The notes: generated from the letters alone by a model not told the origin. DNA of 64,000 bases from Stenotrophomonas pavanii (GCF_900101175.1 NZ_FNFQ01000002.1:306203-370202), one strand, 5' to 3'. Shown: positions 51,667 through 61,400, numbered from the stretch's first letter. Translations and numbers: made by a program.

Positions 51667-52167
51667 TCAATGCCCGTGGTCATGGGTGTGGTCGTGGGAG
51701 TGCGAAGCTTCGCTGTCCGCATGGCACAGGCTGCAACCTTCGCTCCACTGGCTGTCGCCGTCTTCGTAATGCTCCTGCTTCCAGATCGGGCACTGGTGCT
51801 TGACCACCTCGATCAACTGCCGGCAGGCGCGGAACGCCTCGTCACGGTGCGGGCTGCCGGCGGCCACCACCACCGCCACATCGCCGATGCCGAGCCGGCC
51901 CTTGGCGTGGGCCACATACAGCTTCAGCTTCGGCCCGAACGTGGCTTCGACCTCGGCGGCCAGGCGCTTGAATTCGTTCAGCACCAGCGGTTCAAACAGA
52001 TCGTAGGTGATCCCGGTCACCCGCCGGCCCACATTGACGTCGCGCACCTTGCCGATGAACACATCGATGCCGCCGAAGCCCGGATCGGAAACCGCCGCGA
52101 TGCCCTCGGCCGGATCGATCGCCGCCTGCGCGCGGTCCACCACCTTCGCGATGATCGTCTCGCTCAT
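51667..52167 (-). CDS. moaE: Molybdopterin synthase catalytic subunit MoaE
   Basis: 166 residues. The MoaE core is present: GGIDVFIGKVRDVNVGRRVTGITYDLFEPLVLNEF, KLYVAHAKGRLGIGDVAVVVAAGSPHRDEAFRACRQLIEVVKHQCPIWKQEHYEDG, with the active-site Lys pair. After the usual end there is a tail, CSLCHADSEASHSHDHTHDHGH, with two Cys and seven His. This suggests metal binding. It follows moaD by 3 bp. Confidence 0.95.
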   Translation of the reverse strand: MSETIIAKVVDRAQAAIDPAEGIAAVSDPGFGGIDVFIGKVRDVNVGRRVTGITYDLFEPLVLNEFKRLAAEVEATFGPKLKLYVAHAKGRLGIGDVAVVVAAGSPHRDEAFRACRQLIEVVKHQCPIWKQEHYEDGDSQWSEGCSLCHADSEASHSHDHTHDHGH

Positions 52168-52170
52168 CGC

Positions 52171-52431
52171 TCAGCCCCCGCTCACCGGCGGCAGGATCGC
52201 CACACGACCATCGTCGGGCAGCGCCTCGTGGTCGCGCAGCACGCGTTGCTGGTCGGCGAACGCCGAATAATCCAGCAGGCCGGCACGGAAACCCGGCCAA
52301 CGCAGCGGCAGCAGCTCGCGCAGCGCCTGGCGCAGATCGGCCACGGTGCCACCGGCCACCTCCACCGCGATCTCGCGGCTGGCATCCAGATCGGAAAACG
52401 CACCGAACAATTGCAGATTCACCTGTCTCAT
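52171..52431 (-). CDS. moaD: Molybdopterin synthase sulfur carrier MoaD
   Basis: 86 residues from the ATG at 52431 (a GTG at 52434 is equally possible), overlapping the moeA stop. It is a ubiquitin-like protein ending in the obligatory Gly-Gly (VAILPPVSGG), which carries the thiocarboxylate for MoaE. The moaD-moaE pair is 3 bp apart. Confidence 0.93.
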   Translation of the reverse strand: MRQVNLQLFGAFSDLDASREIAVEVAGGTVADLRQALRELLPLRWPGFRAGLLDYSAFADQQRVLRDHEALPDDGRVAILPPVSGG

Positions 52432-53684
52432 CACGGCTCCTGGCTCGCCAGCTGCACAGGGTCCTGATGACCCCAGCCCTGCACGCGCACTGGCGTGCCG
52501 GCAGGGGCGAGACCGCCCTCGCCGTCCAGCACCACCCAGGCGTTGGCCTGCAGCATGGACATCAAACGGAACGACTCCTGCCCTGCCAGCACGCGCGCAC
52601 TCAGGCGGCCCTGCGCGTCCACTTCCACCCGGGCCCGCGCATGGAAGCGCAGGCCCGGCGGCGTGCGCACGTCGGCCTGCAGCGGCAACGTCAACACCGG
52701 CTCCGGTGCCAGCCCCAGCAGGCGGCGCAGCACCGGTTCCACGAAGAAGCGCTGGCCCACCGCAGCCGACACCGGGTTGCCCGGCAGGCCGAAATACAGC
52801 GCCCCATTGGGCAGTACCGCGAACAGCAACGGCTTGCCGGGGCGGATCGCCACCTTGTGGAACACGATGCGCGCACCTCGGCCACGCAGCGCGTCGGGAA
52901 TGAAATCGTAGCGGCCGGCCGACACCGCGCCGGTGCTGATCAACAGCTGCGCACCCGCGTCCAGCGCTGCATCGAGCACCGCATTGAACGCGGCCACGTC
53001 ATCGCCCACCGTGCCCTGCCAGACCACCTCGGCACCGGCGGCCTGCAGGCGACTGACCAGGTACGGCCGGTTGCTGTCACGGATCTGCCCGGATTCCAGC
53101 GTCTGCGCCGCCTCGGTCACCAGTTCCTTGCCGGTGGCGATCACCGCAGCCCTCGGCCGTGCCACCACCGCCACTTCGCCCACGCCGATGGCATGCAGCA
53201 GGGTGCGCGCATTGATGTCCAGCACCTGCCCGGCCTGCAGCACGCGCTCGCCGTCGCTAACGTCTTCGCCACGCAGGCGCACGTTCTGGCCTGGCTTCAC
53301 CGTGCCCTTCAGGGCAATGCGGGTCGGGCGTCCTTCTTCGCTGGCGAGGATCTCCACATTCTCGACCGGCACCACCGTATCCAGCCCGACCGGCATGCGC
53401 GCACCGGTCATGATTTCCCAGGCACCCTCGCCGCCTTCGGCGCCGGCATCGCCTGCTGCCTGCCAGCCCTGCACAGCGAACTCGGTACCGGCCTCGAACG
53501 TCGCGCCGTTGGCGCGCAGCGCGAAGCCGTCCATCGCCGAATTGTTGAACGGCGGCAGCGACTGCCCACTGATGATGTCACTGGCCAGGGTTCGGCCGCC
53601 GGCCTCATGCAGCGGCAGGCGTTCGGCCGGCAGCGGCGTGGCCGCATCCAGCAGGTGCTGCAAGGCCTCGCTGTAGGGAATCAT
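52431..53684 (-). CDS. moeA: Molybdopterin molybdenumtransferase MoeA
   Basis: 417 residues from the ATG at 53684, which overlaps the preceding stop (TGATG). The features are LPPFNNSAMDGFALR, IMTGARMPVGLDTVVPVENV, the middle MoCF domain AVIATGKELV...STGAVSAGRYDFIPDAL and GLPGNPVSAAV, and a C-terminal domain IV. It inserts molybdenum into adenylylated molybdopterin. Confidence 0.95.
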   Translation of the reverse strand: MIPYSEALQHLLDAATPLPAERLPLHEAGGRTLASDIISGQSLPPFNNSAMDGFALRANGATFEAGTEFAVQGWQAAGDAGAEGGEGAWEIMTGARMPVGLDTVVPVENVEILASEEGRPTRIALKGTVKPGQNVRLRGEDVSDGERVLQAGQVLDINARTLLHAIGVGEVAVVARPRAAVIATGKELVTEAAQTLESGQIRDSNRPYLVSRLQAAGAEVVWQGTVGDDVAAFNAVLDAALDAGAQLLISTGAVSAGRYDFIPDALRGRGARIVFHKVAIRPGKPLLFAVLPNGALYFGLPGNPVSAAVGQRFFVEPVLRRLLGLAPEPVLTLPLQADVRTPPGLRFHARARVEVDAQGRLSARVLAGQESFRLMSMLQANAWVVLDGEGGLAPAGTPVRVQGWGHQDPVQLASQEP

Positions 53685-54691
53685 CAGTGGCCATCCCCCT
53701 CGACCATCGCCAGGGCGTGGCCCAATACCGGCGCCAGGATGTCCAGGCACTGCGCCGCCGCCTTCGGGCTGCCGGGCAGCGCGAACACCAGCATGTTGCC
53801 CAGCTGCACCACCTCGGCGCGGCTCAGCCAGGCCATCGGCGTGTGCTGCGCACTCAGGGCCCGCACCATCTGCGCCAGGCCATGCACCGGCCGCGCGTTC
53901 AAGGAACGCAGCGCCTCAGGGGTCAGGTCGCGCGGGCCCAGCCCGGTACCGCCGGTACACAGGCACAGGCGCACGCCCTCGGCAGCCAAGGCCTGCAGGC
54001 GGCTGGCCAACGGCTGGATGCCATCGGGCAGTACCTCGGCGGCCGCCACCTCGCCCCCCAGCTTCTTCAGCCCGCCCACCAGGGTCGGGCCAGAGATATC
54101 CTCATAGGTGCCTTCGCTGGCGCGATCGCTCAGCGTGATCACCGCGCAGGCAGCGCCCTCCAGGCCCTTCGGCGCACGCGGCTTGAAACGCGCGAGCTCG
54201 GCCTCGTCCATGCCATCCGGGTGCAACCAGACCCCGCGCTTGCCGCCTTCCTTGAACAGCAGGCGGATGCCCTCGATGCTAAGTGCCGGCTCCACCGGCT
54301 TGCTCAGGTCGTACAGGGTCAGCAGCGCCGCGTTGACGCCGGCCAGTGCCTCCATCTCCACGCCGGTGCGCGCCTCGCTGGCGCACTCGCACCACACGCG
54401 GATCGCCTGCCGTTCCGGTACCGGCGCGCAGAACACCTGCACCAGTTCCAGCGGCAGCGGGTGGCACAGCGGCATCAGCATCGAGGCCATCTTGGCGCCC
54501 TGCAGGCCGGCAATCTCGGCCATCACCAGCGCATCGCCCTTGGGCAGGCGGCGCTCGACAATCAGCGGATAGGCCACCGGACCGGCATGCAGCTCGCCCA
54601 CCGCCACCGCACGGCGGCGGCTGATGCGCTTGTTGCGCACATCGGCCATGTGGAAGGCCGCGTTCAATTCCCCACTCATCGTGTTGCTCAT
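53684..54691 (-). CDS. moaCB: Bifunctional MoaC-MoaB fusion protein
   Basis: 335 residues from the ATG overlapping the moaA stop (ATGA). Residues 1-160 are MoaC: FHMADVRNKRISRRRAVAVGEL, LMPLCHPLPLELVQV, and SEARTGVEMEALAGVNAALLTLYDLSK. Residues about 175-335 are a MoaB/MogA-type domain: CAVITLSDRASEGTYEDISGPTLV, LCTGGTGLGPRDLTPEAL and FALPGSPKAAAQCLD. Fusing cPMP synthesis to MPT adenylylation is known in Xanthomonadaceae and some other lineages. A conventional dedicated moaB/mogA is not seen in the cluster. Confidence 0.93.
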   Translation of the reverse strand: MSNTMSGELNAAFHMADVRNKRISRRRAVAVGELHAGPVAYPLIVERRLPKGDALVMAEIAGLQGAKMASMLMPLCHPLPLELVQVFCAPVPERQAIRVWCECASEARTGVEMEALAGVNAALLTLYDLSKPVEPALSIEGIRLLFKEGGKRGVWLHPDGMDEAELARFKPRAPKGLEGAACAVITLSDRASEGTYEDISGPTLVGGLKKLGGEVAAAEVLPDGIQPLASRLQALAAEGVRLCLCTGGTGLGPRDLTPEALRSLNARPVHGLAQMVRALSAQHTPMAWLSRAEVVQLGNMLVFALPGSPKAAAQCLDILAPVLGHALAMVEGDGH

Positions 54692-55668
54692 CCTCCGATG
54701 GAGGCCAGGTGCGGGGTCAGCCCGGTCTGGCCCTGGTGCAGTCCATGCCCGGCCGCTTTCAGGCCAAGCTGGGTGGTGATGCGTGCCAGCAGCGCGTCGT
54801 GGTCTTCGTCGCGTTGCAGCAGCGGGCGCAGTGGCACACCGAACTCGCCGAACAGGCACAGCCGCAGGTCGCCCCTGGCGGTCACCCGCAGGCGGTTGCA
54901 GCCCTTGCAGAAGTCACGCGAATACGGGGCGATGATGCCGATGCTGCCGCGATGGTCGGGGTGGCCGAACTCGCGCGCCGGGCCGGCATCGGCCGCGCGC
55001 GGCCGCTCGTGCCAGCCCGCGGCGAGCAACTGCTCGATCACCACGTCGGCGCGCAGGTGGTGGCGCTGGAAATAGGCTTCGTTGTCGCCGGTGCGCATCA
55101 GCTCGATGAAGCGCACGCTGAAGGGGCGATCGCGCAGGTACTCCATCCACTGCGGCAGCTCGTCGTCGTTCAGGCCGCGCAGCAGCACCGCGTTGAGCTT
55201 GATCGCCGGCAGGCCCAACGCCTGCGCCAGGGCCAGGCCCTGCTGGATCTCCGGCAGGCGGTCATGGCCGGTGATGGTCTTGAAGCGTTCGCGCTGCAGG
55301 CTGTCCATGCTCACGTTCAGCGCAGTCAGGCCGGCCCGGTGCCAGCCCGGCAGGCGCCGCGGCAGCAGCGTGCCATTGGTAGTGATGGCCACCTTGCGGA
55401 TGCCCGGCACCGCCGCCACGGTGGCGATGATCTCGTCCAGATCCTTGCGCAGGCTGGGCTCGCCACCGGTCAGGCGGATCTTGCTCATCCCCAGCGCGGC
55501 AAAGGCCCGCACCAGGCGGCCGATTTCATCCACCTGCAGGAAACGCGGGTGGCCGTCGGCTTGGTACCCGTCGGGCAGGCAGTAGCTGCACCGGAAGTTG
55601 CAGGCTTCGGTGAGCGACAAGCGCAGGTACGGAAAGCTGCGTCCGAAGCTGTCGGTGAGTTGGCTCAT
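54688..55668 (-). CDS. moaA: GTP 3',8-cyclase MoaA
   Basis: 326 residues from the ATG at 55668. The radical-SAM CxxxCxxC is in EACNFRCSYC (residues 23-30), and the second [4Fe-4S] cluster uses CKGCNRL...LC. The protein ends in the MoaA Gly-Gly tail (LASIGG). It catalyses the first step of Moco synthesis from GTP. It is the first gene of the minus-strand Moco operon; its upstream region 55669-56001 shows no gene and no convincing Moco riboswitch. Confidence 0.95.
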   Translation of the reverse strand: MSQLTDSFGRSFPYLRLSLTEACNFRCSYCLPDGYQADGHPRFLQVDEIGRLVRAFAALGMSKIRLTGGEPSLRKDLDEIIATVAAVPGIRKVAITTNGTLLPRRLPGWHRAGLTALNVSMDSLQRERFKTITGHDRLPEIQQGLALAQALGLPAIKLNAVLLRGLNDDELPQWMEYLRDRPFSVRFIELMRTGDNEAYFQRHHLRADVVIEQLLAAGWHERPRAADAGPAREFGHPDHRGSIGIIAPYSRDFCKGCNRLRVTARGDLRLCLFGEFGVPLRPLLQRDEDHDALLARITTQLGLKAAGHGLHQGQTGLTPHLASIGG

Positions 55669-56001
55669 GGCTGTTCCGCCTCCTGGTACCACCCTGCAGC
55701 CCTGCCCCTGAACGGGTTGTCGTCCCCAACCCGCAGAGTGCGCTGGGGCGTTGAAAGCGTCAACCCGGGACAGCCCGCAGCCTGAATTGGCACCGCCTGT
55801 CGTGATAGGCCCTCCCCGCCCGTCCCGTTCGCCGTGACAACCTCGATCCCTGTCGCAGATTGCACGCTGCGGGCGGATCACTACGCCAGCCAGCACTGGC
55901 GGGGCTTAACAGCGTAGGACAATGTCAAAAGCGTCTCCAATCGAGTGATGTTTGCAACTCTTCTGATTGGCATTGCACAGCGCCAGGGGCTCAGATGGCG
56001 T

Positions 56002-56206
56002 GCCACCGGAAAAGGGTGGCCGGGCTTCGAACACCCGAGTTGATGTTGATGTATGCGCTTGCCAGCCGGCGCCACCTTAGCGTGGCGCCGGCTGGCAATC
56101 CGTCTGCCGGCTATGGCGGGCGGTGCGTGGGGGCCTTCGGGCCCGCCGGACTGACATCAACCCGGTGTTCGAACCACGTACCGTCCGCCACTTTTATGGG
56201 TGGCGG
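56002..56206. other. Highly structured palindromic element (possible ncRNA or mobile repeat)
   Basis: In order: a hairpin GCCACC/GGTGGC (56002-56020); a left arm TTCGAACACC..GTTGATGT (56026-56046); a perfect 17-bp stem, TTGCCAGCCGGCGCCAC and its complement, with loop CTTAGC (56059-56098); a G-rich hairpin GGCGGGC/GCCCGCC (56115-56147); the right arm ACATCAAC..GGTGTTCGAA (56154-56173), which pairs with the left arm; and a hairpin CCGCCAC/GTGGCGG (56185-56206). The layout is that of a folded cruciform or multi-branched RNA ending 30 bp before the next gene. Function unknown. Confidence 0.7.
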
Positions 56207-56235
56207 CTACCGATTGCCCTGCACGGAGCCTTGCC

Positions 56236-56610
56236 ATGAACGAATCGGACTTCCCGCATCTGCACGCCTACCGCGGTACCGCCCACGACGACGGTTCGCC
56301 ACAGGCTGCGCCTGCAGTTGACACCAATACCTTCATTGCCAATCTCCACCGCATCGGCTCCGGTGCGGCGGCCGACGGACAACCCTGGCCGGAGCGTCAC
56401 CAGCTGCCCGGCCGCTGCCTCGCCCTGGCCGACGCCGATTGCGCGTTGAATGGATTGCGGGTGGTGCTGGAAATGCTGTTGGCGGCCGAACGCACCCGTC
56501 AGAACGGGGAACCGGAAGAGTACGTGGGCGACCGGGTGATGGAGGGGTTGGTCATGGCTTGCCAGTCGCTGTGCGCGCAGGCGGTGGGGCGGTTGCAGCC
56601 CGAAGGGTGA
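56236..56610 (+). CDS. Small protein of unknown function behind the structured element
   Basis: 124 residues. The ATG at 56236 has GGAG seven bases upstream. The N-terminal half is polar and low-complexity (MNESDFPHLHAYRGTAHDDG). The C-terminal half is a helical pair (CALNGLRVVLEMLLAAE ... VGDRVMEGLVMACQSLCAQAVGRL). It faintly recalls small DUF3077/DUF6124-type helical proteins, but I cannot assign it. It converges on the next gene, 20 bp away. Confidence 0.6.
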   Translation: MNESDFPHLHAYRGTAHDDGSPQAAPAVDTNTFIANLHRIGSGAAADGQPWPERHQLPGRCLALADADCALNGLRVVLEMLLAAERTRQNGEPEEYVGDRVMEGLVMACQSLCAQAVGRLQPEG

Positions 56611-56629
56611 ATGCCAAGCGCAACACCCT

Positions 56630-57109
56630 TCAGCGAGGATCGCCTCCCGCCCGACACGCCGTCGGCGCAGCCCCCTTGTTCGGGGGAACCGCGTGTACAT
56701 TCCAGCGATCTGCCAAAGCGCGTTCGACGCGGAAAGAGAATGACCATGCCTCGGCGGGCATCTTCCCTTCAGAGAAGCCAATAGCTATCTCGAAGCGATC
56801 CAATCCGAGGTTCCCCGCCTCCAGTCCCGAGCCATCTTCCCGCTTCACTCCGATGTAGACGACAGGGCGTTTCACGTCCACCTTTGCCCTGGCAAGCTGG
56901 CGATCCAATTCAGCGCTGCCATCGAAGAACTGCATTCCTTCGTCCTTGGCGATAGAGCTGAGGGTCTGCTTGAACCGATTCACGCCCTCTTGGTCATGTA
57001 CGCAGAACTGGATCATTTTGAAGGGTCGCTTCCCTAGAGCCCATGCGCCGCCAGAGAATCCAAGTCCGACTTCAATCAGAAGTAGTGCTGTCAGGATCCT
57101 CACCATCAT
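56630..57109 (-). CDS. Exported hypothetical protein in the RHS downstream cassette
   Basis: 159 residues from the ATG at 57109 (ATGs at 57106 and 57127 are alternatives). A signal peptide (MMVRILTALLLIEVGLGFSGGAWA) precedes a basic domain (KRPFKMIQFCVHDQEGVNRFKQTLSSIAKDEGMQFFDGSAELDRQL...VYIGVKREDGSGLEAGNLGLDRFEIAIGF). I do not recognise the family. GC content is visibly lower than in flanking housekeeping genes, as with its neighbours up to the RHS gene. An immunity or accessory role is possible. Confidence 0.6.
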   Translation of the reverse strand: MMVRILTALLLIEVGLGFSGGAWALGKRPFKMIQFCVHDQEGVNRFKQTLSSIAKDEGMQFFDGSAELDRQLARAKVDVKRPVVYIGVKREDGSGLEAGNLGLDRFEIAIGFSEGKMPAEAWSFSFRVERALADRWNVHAVPPNKGAAPTACRAGGDPR

Positions 57110-57260
57110 CAAGGCCCCAATATGCAAGGTGTGGCGGCCAACGCCGCCGCAGAGTCAAAAATCATGACCCCAAGCACATCTCCGCTCGGTCTTCTCAGGC
57201 CGCTTCCCCTGAATGAGGGAGACCTTGTCGGGCGTGAGGAATCTCGGCACGGAATGTCCT

Positions 57261-57650
57261 TCAGGGCACTGCACCCGCCATCGGCAGATGCTCGATCCGC
57301 CATGTCCTGGCGTAGATAAGAATTACGCTTCCGGTCGAGGTGGTCTCGATACGGAAACACTTCAGGCCGGACAACGGATAGCCGACCGCCTTCCAACGAT
57401 CAAGAAGATGAGCAAGCCCCGGCTCGTCGTCCTCGACCCTGGCGAACTCTATTCCCTCCTCCCCCAGTACGCCGAAGTTCATGAGCGCCGAGCACCCGTA
57501 GGCTTCCGAGAAGCAGACGGTTGCCTGCCGGCCGTCCGGCCAGCGCACGTGGACCTTTACCTCGTCGCATACGCCAGGTTTGCTCCTATCAATGTTGATG
57601 GCCAGCAACGTGGCGTCACACCATTCGAGGGAGTTGACATCTTGGTTCAT
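57261..57650 (-). CDS. Hypothetical cytoplasmic protein in the RHS downstream cassette
   Basis: 129 residues, MNQDVNSLEWCDATLLAINIDRS...VHVRWPDGRQATVCFSEAYGCSALMNFG. No signal peptide or membrane segment. The size, the all-beta start and the acidic middle (GEEGIEFARVEDDEPG) are typical of small immunity proteins, but no family is recognised. It is the third minus-strand gene after the RHS protein. Confidence 0.55.
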   Translation of the reverse strand: MNQDVNSLEWCDATLLAINIDRSKPGVCDEVKVHVRWPDGRQATVCFSEAYGCSALMNFGVLGEEGIEFARVEDDEPGLAHLLDRWKAVGYPLSGLKCFRIETTSTGSVILIYARTWRIEHLPMAGAVP

Positions 57651-57711
57651 CTACTGGAATCCACCAGATGCATACCACGGTGGTGCGACCTCGTCCGCCC
57701 CTTCCTCTCTC

Positions 57712-58071
57712 TCACCACTCCTGAAGCTCCCCAAGGTTGAGATGCCGAGCATAGGAGCGCCGACTACTGATCTGCACCGGCTTGGATGCGAAACTCCGGC
57801 CGTCCCTGCATTCAACGGCGAATTGGTAGCTCTGGGGTTCCGGCCCTGCAACGACCATCACGTGGACCGCGAATGTGCTTCCAACCGGTTTCGACGAAAC
57901 TACACCTTCGCCCTCCCCGAGCATGCTCAGCTCACAATCGAGAGCGCGAACGTCACCCTGACCTGGCGGCACGGTTCCCGAGACGCGCACGATCATATCG
58001 CCACCCAATGTTGCACAGCCGGCCAGAACCAGGCCGGCAACGACAGCGGCGACACACCCCACCCTTGGCAT
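57712..58071 (-). CDS. Small lipoprotein in the RHS downstream cassette
   Basis: 119 residues from the ATG at 58071 (GAGGA upstream). The signal MPRVGCVAAVVAGLVLAGC contains the lipobox LAGC, so mature Cys19 should be lipidated. The remaining domain is beta-rich (MIVRVSGTVPPGQGDVRALDCELSML...GSTFAVHVMVVAGPEPQSYQFAVECRDG). Residue +2 is Ala, which favours outer-membrane sorting. A periplasmic immunity role is possible. The family is unknown. Confidence 0.65.
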   Translation of the reverse strand: MPRVGCVAAVVAGLVLAGCATLGGDMIVRVSGTVPPGQGDVRALDCELSMLGEGEGVVSSKPVGSTFAVHVMVVAGPEPQSYQFAVECRDGRSFASKPVQISSRRSYARHLNLGELQEW

Positions 58072-58137
58072 CCCCGAATCCTCAGTACGCACTGCGACAT
58101 CTCACGCCGATAGCCGGTCAGGGACGCATCAACCTGA

Positions 58138-58467
58138 TCAATAGAGACCCGCCATGATACGAATGTAGTCGTCGAGCGAATCCACCCGGCGATCGACTGC
58201 AATACCACGTTTTTTTGCGAGCGATTGAAGCTCGAATATCAACACCCCATACCCCGAGTCCCAACCATGAGCTTCACCGGGCGACAGTTCCTTCGAAAAT
58301 CGATCTCCAGGACGGAGCTTCCCGGAGGGCAAACGAAGCTCGCCTGCAACATGCTCCAGCAGCTCCACTACGGTTTCCTGGTCCAGGCCACTCTCCGCAT
58401 AGTATCGGTCATAGAAGCCAGTTGGCGACAGCGCCTCTCTTTCTCTCAGTTTGTCTTTCATTTCCAT
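58138..58467 (-). CDS. DUF1493-like small protein, candidate RHS immunity protein
   Basis: 109 residues from the ATG at 58467 (MEMKDKLREREALSPTGFYDRYYAES); an ATG at 58461 is better spaced from GAGG. The core VVELLEHVAGELRLPSGKLRPGDRFSKEL...GYGVLIFELQSLAKKRGIAVD resembles the acyl-carrier-like DUF1493 fold. It begins 6 bp after the RHS stop codon, the classic position of an immunity gene. Confidence 0.6.
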   Translation of the reverse strand: MEMKDKLREREALSPTGFYDRYYAESGLDQETVVELLEHVAGELRLPSGKLRPGDRFSKELSPGEAHGWDSGYGVLIFELQSLAKKRGIAVDRRVDSLDDYIRIMAGLY

Positions 58468-58473
58468 TCGCCT

Positions 58474-61400
58474 CTATCCACCGCCTGCGCTGCAGCCACA
58501 ATAGACCATGGAGCCGATATCCCAGAACCCCTCCCATACAGTCGTCACCACAGCCACGCGCCCCAAAAGTCTTCCTGCCGAACTCCACGACGCTTGAACT
58601 GGACCGAATCGGCGTCCGTTTGCCGCCCGCTGCATCGCCTGCCCGGCTTGGGAACCCGCAGCATGCTGCCACGTCGTGGCATGAGGAGCAGCGCTGATGC
58701 CCGAGCCAGTGCTTCCAACTGCAGAATTGGCAGCAGCATTTGCCACCTGTGCGCCGGATGCGACTTCACCAGTTGTCGACGTACTCTCCGGCCCGCTAGC
58801 GCCAAGCTTGCCCCAGTCCCATCGCCTCTCCGAAACGCAATCGGCGAAGGTTGCCTGAAGCCCATGCGGATCATTTAGGGCAATCGGCATGGATCCAACA
58901 TAGGCATAGGTGTTTACTCCACCTTCCAGCCCGATTGGATCACTCTGCGAGTACCGCCCCACCGCCGGGTCGTACTCGCGCTGGTAGTTGTAGAACAACC
59001 CACTCGCATCCGTCGCCTGCTGGCCCGGGAAGCGCAGTGCCAGCTCGAACGCCACACCATCGCCGTCCGGGTCAGCACTTGGAATCTGGTTGCCGAACAC
59101 TTCGCTCTTGTTGCTCCACTCCCAGATCGCGACATCGCGCGCCGGGTCGATCACCACGCGCGGGGTGCCCAGGTGATCTGGTTGGACGTAGGCCAGTTCT
59201 GGCACGCCGGTACTCGGCACGTTGATCAGCGCCACCGGATAATTGTCCAGCCAGATGGCCTGCTGCTGCGCCTGGCCCGTGGCCGAGTAGTTGCCCAGCC
59301 ATTGCCCCGCCTCGTCATACAGGGTGATCTGAGCAGCGCCACCAGCCGGAGTACGCAGCACGCGCTCGCCCCGGTGGTTGTAGCCGTAGCTTTCCAACAC
59401 GGCATTGCCCTGCTTCACCGCGTTCATGCGGTTGGCATCGTTGTAGGTGAACGCCTTGCTGCCAATACTGGTGGTATTGCCCGCTGCGTCATGGCTGCGT
59501 GCCTCGCCATCCACCGCAGTCAGGCGATGGCTGGTTGCGGGATAGGTGTAGCTGGCGGTGCCTGCCGAGGTGGTCAGCGCGGTGCGATTGCCGGTGGCGT
59601 CATAGGCATAGGTTTCGATCGGCGTGCCGGTCGCGCCGTCCTGAGTCTGGGTCAGGCGACCCAGCGTGTCGTAGGCGTACTTGGCCAGCACCGTCGAACC
59701 TGCGCCGTTCTTCAGCTCGGTGATCGAACCGACCGGATCATAGTCGTAGCCCAGCGACAGGCCACCTGCGGCCGGGTCATGTACCGCCTGCGGGCGGTAA
59801 TCCAGATCCAACGGGCGCTGCAGCTGGCGGCCGTTGCCGTAGGTCCAGCCGATGGCCGGGCCGAAGGCCGCGTAGGTCACGTTGTTCACCACGATCTGGC
59901 GCGCCTGGCCGGGGCGGGTCAGGCCGATCTGGCTGATGCGCCCCCGGCTATCGCGTACATAGTCGGCCACGCTGCCGTCGGGGTAGGTCAACGCAGTCAG
60001 ACGGCCTGACTTGCTATAGGCGTAGCGCAGCGTGCTGGCGACACCATTGATCGCCTGCACTTTACGGGTGACCTGGCCGAAACGGTCATGGCAGTACTGG
60101 GTGCTGCCATTGGCATGCAGCACCTGCCCCAGGCGTCCCTTGGCAAAGCGTTCGTCGGCGGCACAGACCGCTGGCGCCACGTCATAGCTGTAGCCCACGT
60201 CCAGATTGGGGTCCGGGTAGGCGATGCCGATCAGGCGATTGAGCGCATCGTAGTGATAGGTGGCGGTGATGCCGCGTGCATCGGTCGCCGTCTTGCGGTT
60301 GCCGGCGGCATCCACTGTGAAGCTGCTGGCGCCACTGTCCGGGCTGACCTGCCCGGTCAGGTCACCAAAACCGTTGTAGGCGTAGGTGGTGTGCAGGCCC
60401 TTCGGGTCAGTGACCTGGGTGACCTGGTCCAGCGCGTTGTACTGGCTGCGGATCTCCGCCGCGACGCCGCCGACGTCCTGCAGGGTCTGCGCCAAGCGGT
60501 TCAACGGATCGTACTGCTGGCTGGTCACGCGCTGCAGGGCATCGGTCACCGTCTGTGGGTTGCCGTTGGCATCGTAGGCAAAGCCGGTGGCGTGGTTGCC
60601 CGCATCCTTCAGCGCGGTCAGCTGGCCAAGCGTGTTGAACGTCCGTGCCAGGGTGCGACGCAGGGTGCCGCCAGTATCCAGCGTGTCTTCCTTGAGGCGG
60701 TTGCCGGCGTTGTCCAGCGTGTAGTGAATCGTGTTGCCTACGTTGTCCTCGATATCAGTCAAGCGCAGCGCCGCATCGTAGACATAGGAAACGCTGCTGC
60801 CGTCGGGCTCGGTGATCTGTTGCACCTGGCCGGTCGGCCAGTAGCTGATCTGGATTATCCGACTCTCGGCAGTGGTCGCGCCACGCACGGTGACCGAGGT
60901 TGGCCAGCCGCGGGCATGGTAGGTGTAGTCGGTGACCACGCCGTTGGCATCCTTGACCGACAACGGCCGCCCGAAAGCGTCGTAGGCCAGAGTCTCGACC
61001 GTCTGGCCCAGCGCATTGGTCACGCTGCGCAGGTCGCCCTTGCGATAGGTGCAGGCACCTCCGGTCGCGCACCCTGCATCATCCGCCGAGTAATAGGCAT
61101 AGGTAACGGCATCGGCCACATCCGTGCGCGGGCCATCCACACTCTTCAGCAGCCCCTCCATCGGGCAGCCGCCTGCCGCTGCCACATCAGCGGCTTCGCA
61201 GTACGTGTAGCTGGTGATGCGCGTCTGACCGGACGCGATGTCGGTCACCGTGTTGGCCGTCGGCTGGCGTCGGGTATTGAAGGACGTTCGGGTTTCACGA
61301 TTGCCGATGCGGGTGGTCAGTACCGCATTGATTTCGACGTCGCGCGCCGTGGTCGCCACACGCTGCTCGGGCAAGCCGACCGCTTCGGTCACGGTATGGA

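Noticed and set aside
55751..55763. FNR-like TTGAAAGCGTCAA upstream of moaA
   Set aside because: The half-sites are one base too close for the TTGAY-N4-RTCAA spacing, so it is not called as a site.
56002..56206. Integron attC site or tRNA, because of GTTGATG/CATCAAC arms and GTTCGAA
   Set aside because: The arms are in the opposite orientation to attC core sites, no integrase is seen, and no cloverleaf with an anticodon arm or CCA end can be drawn.
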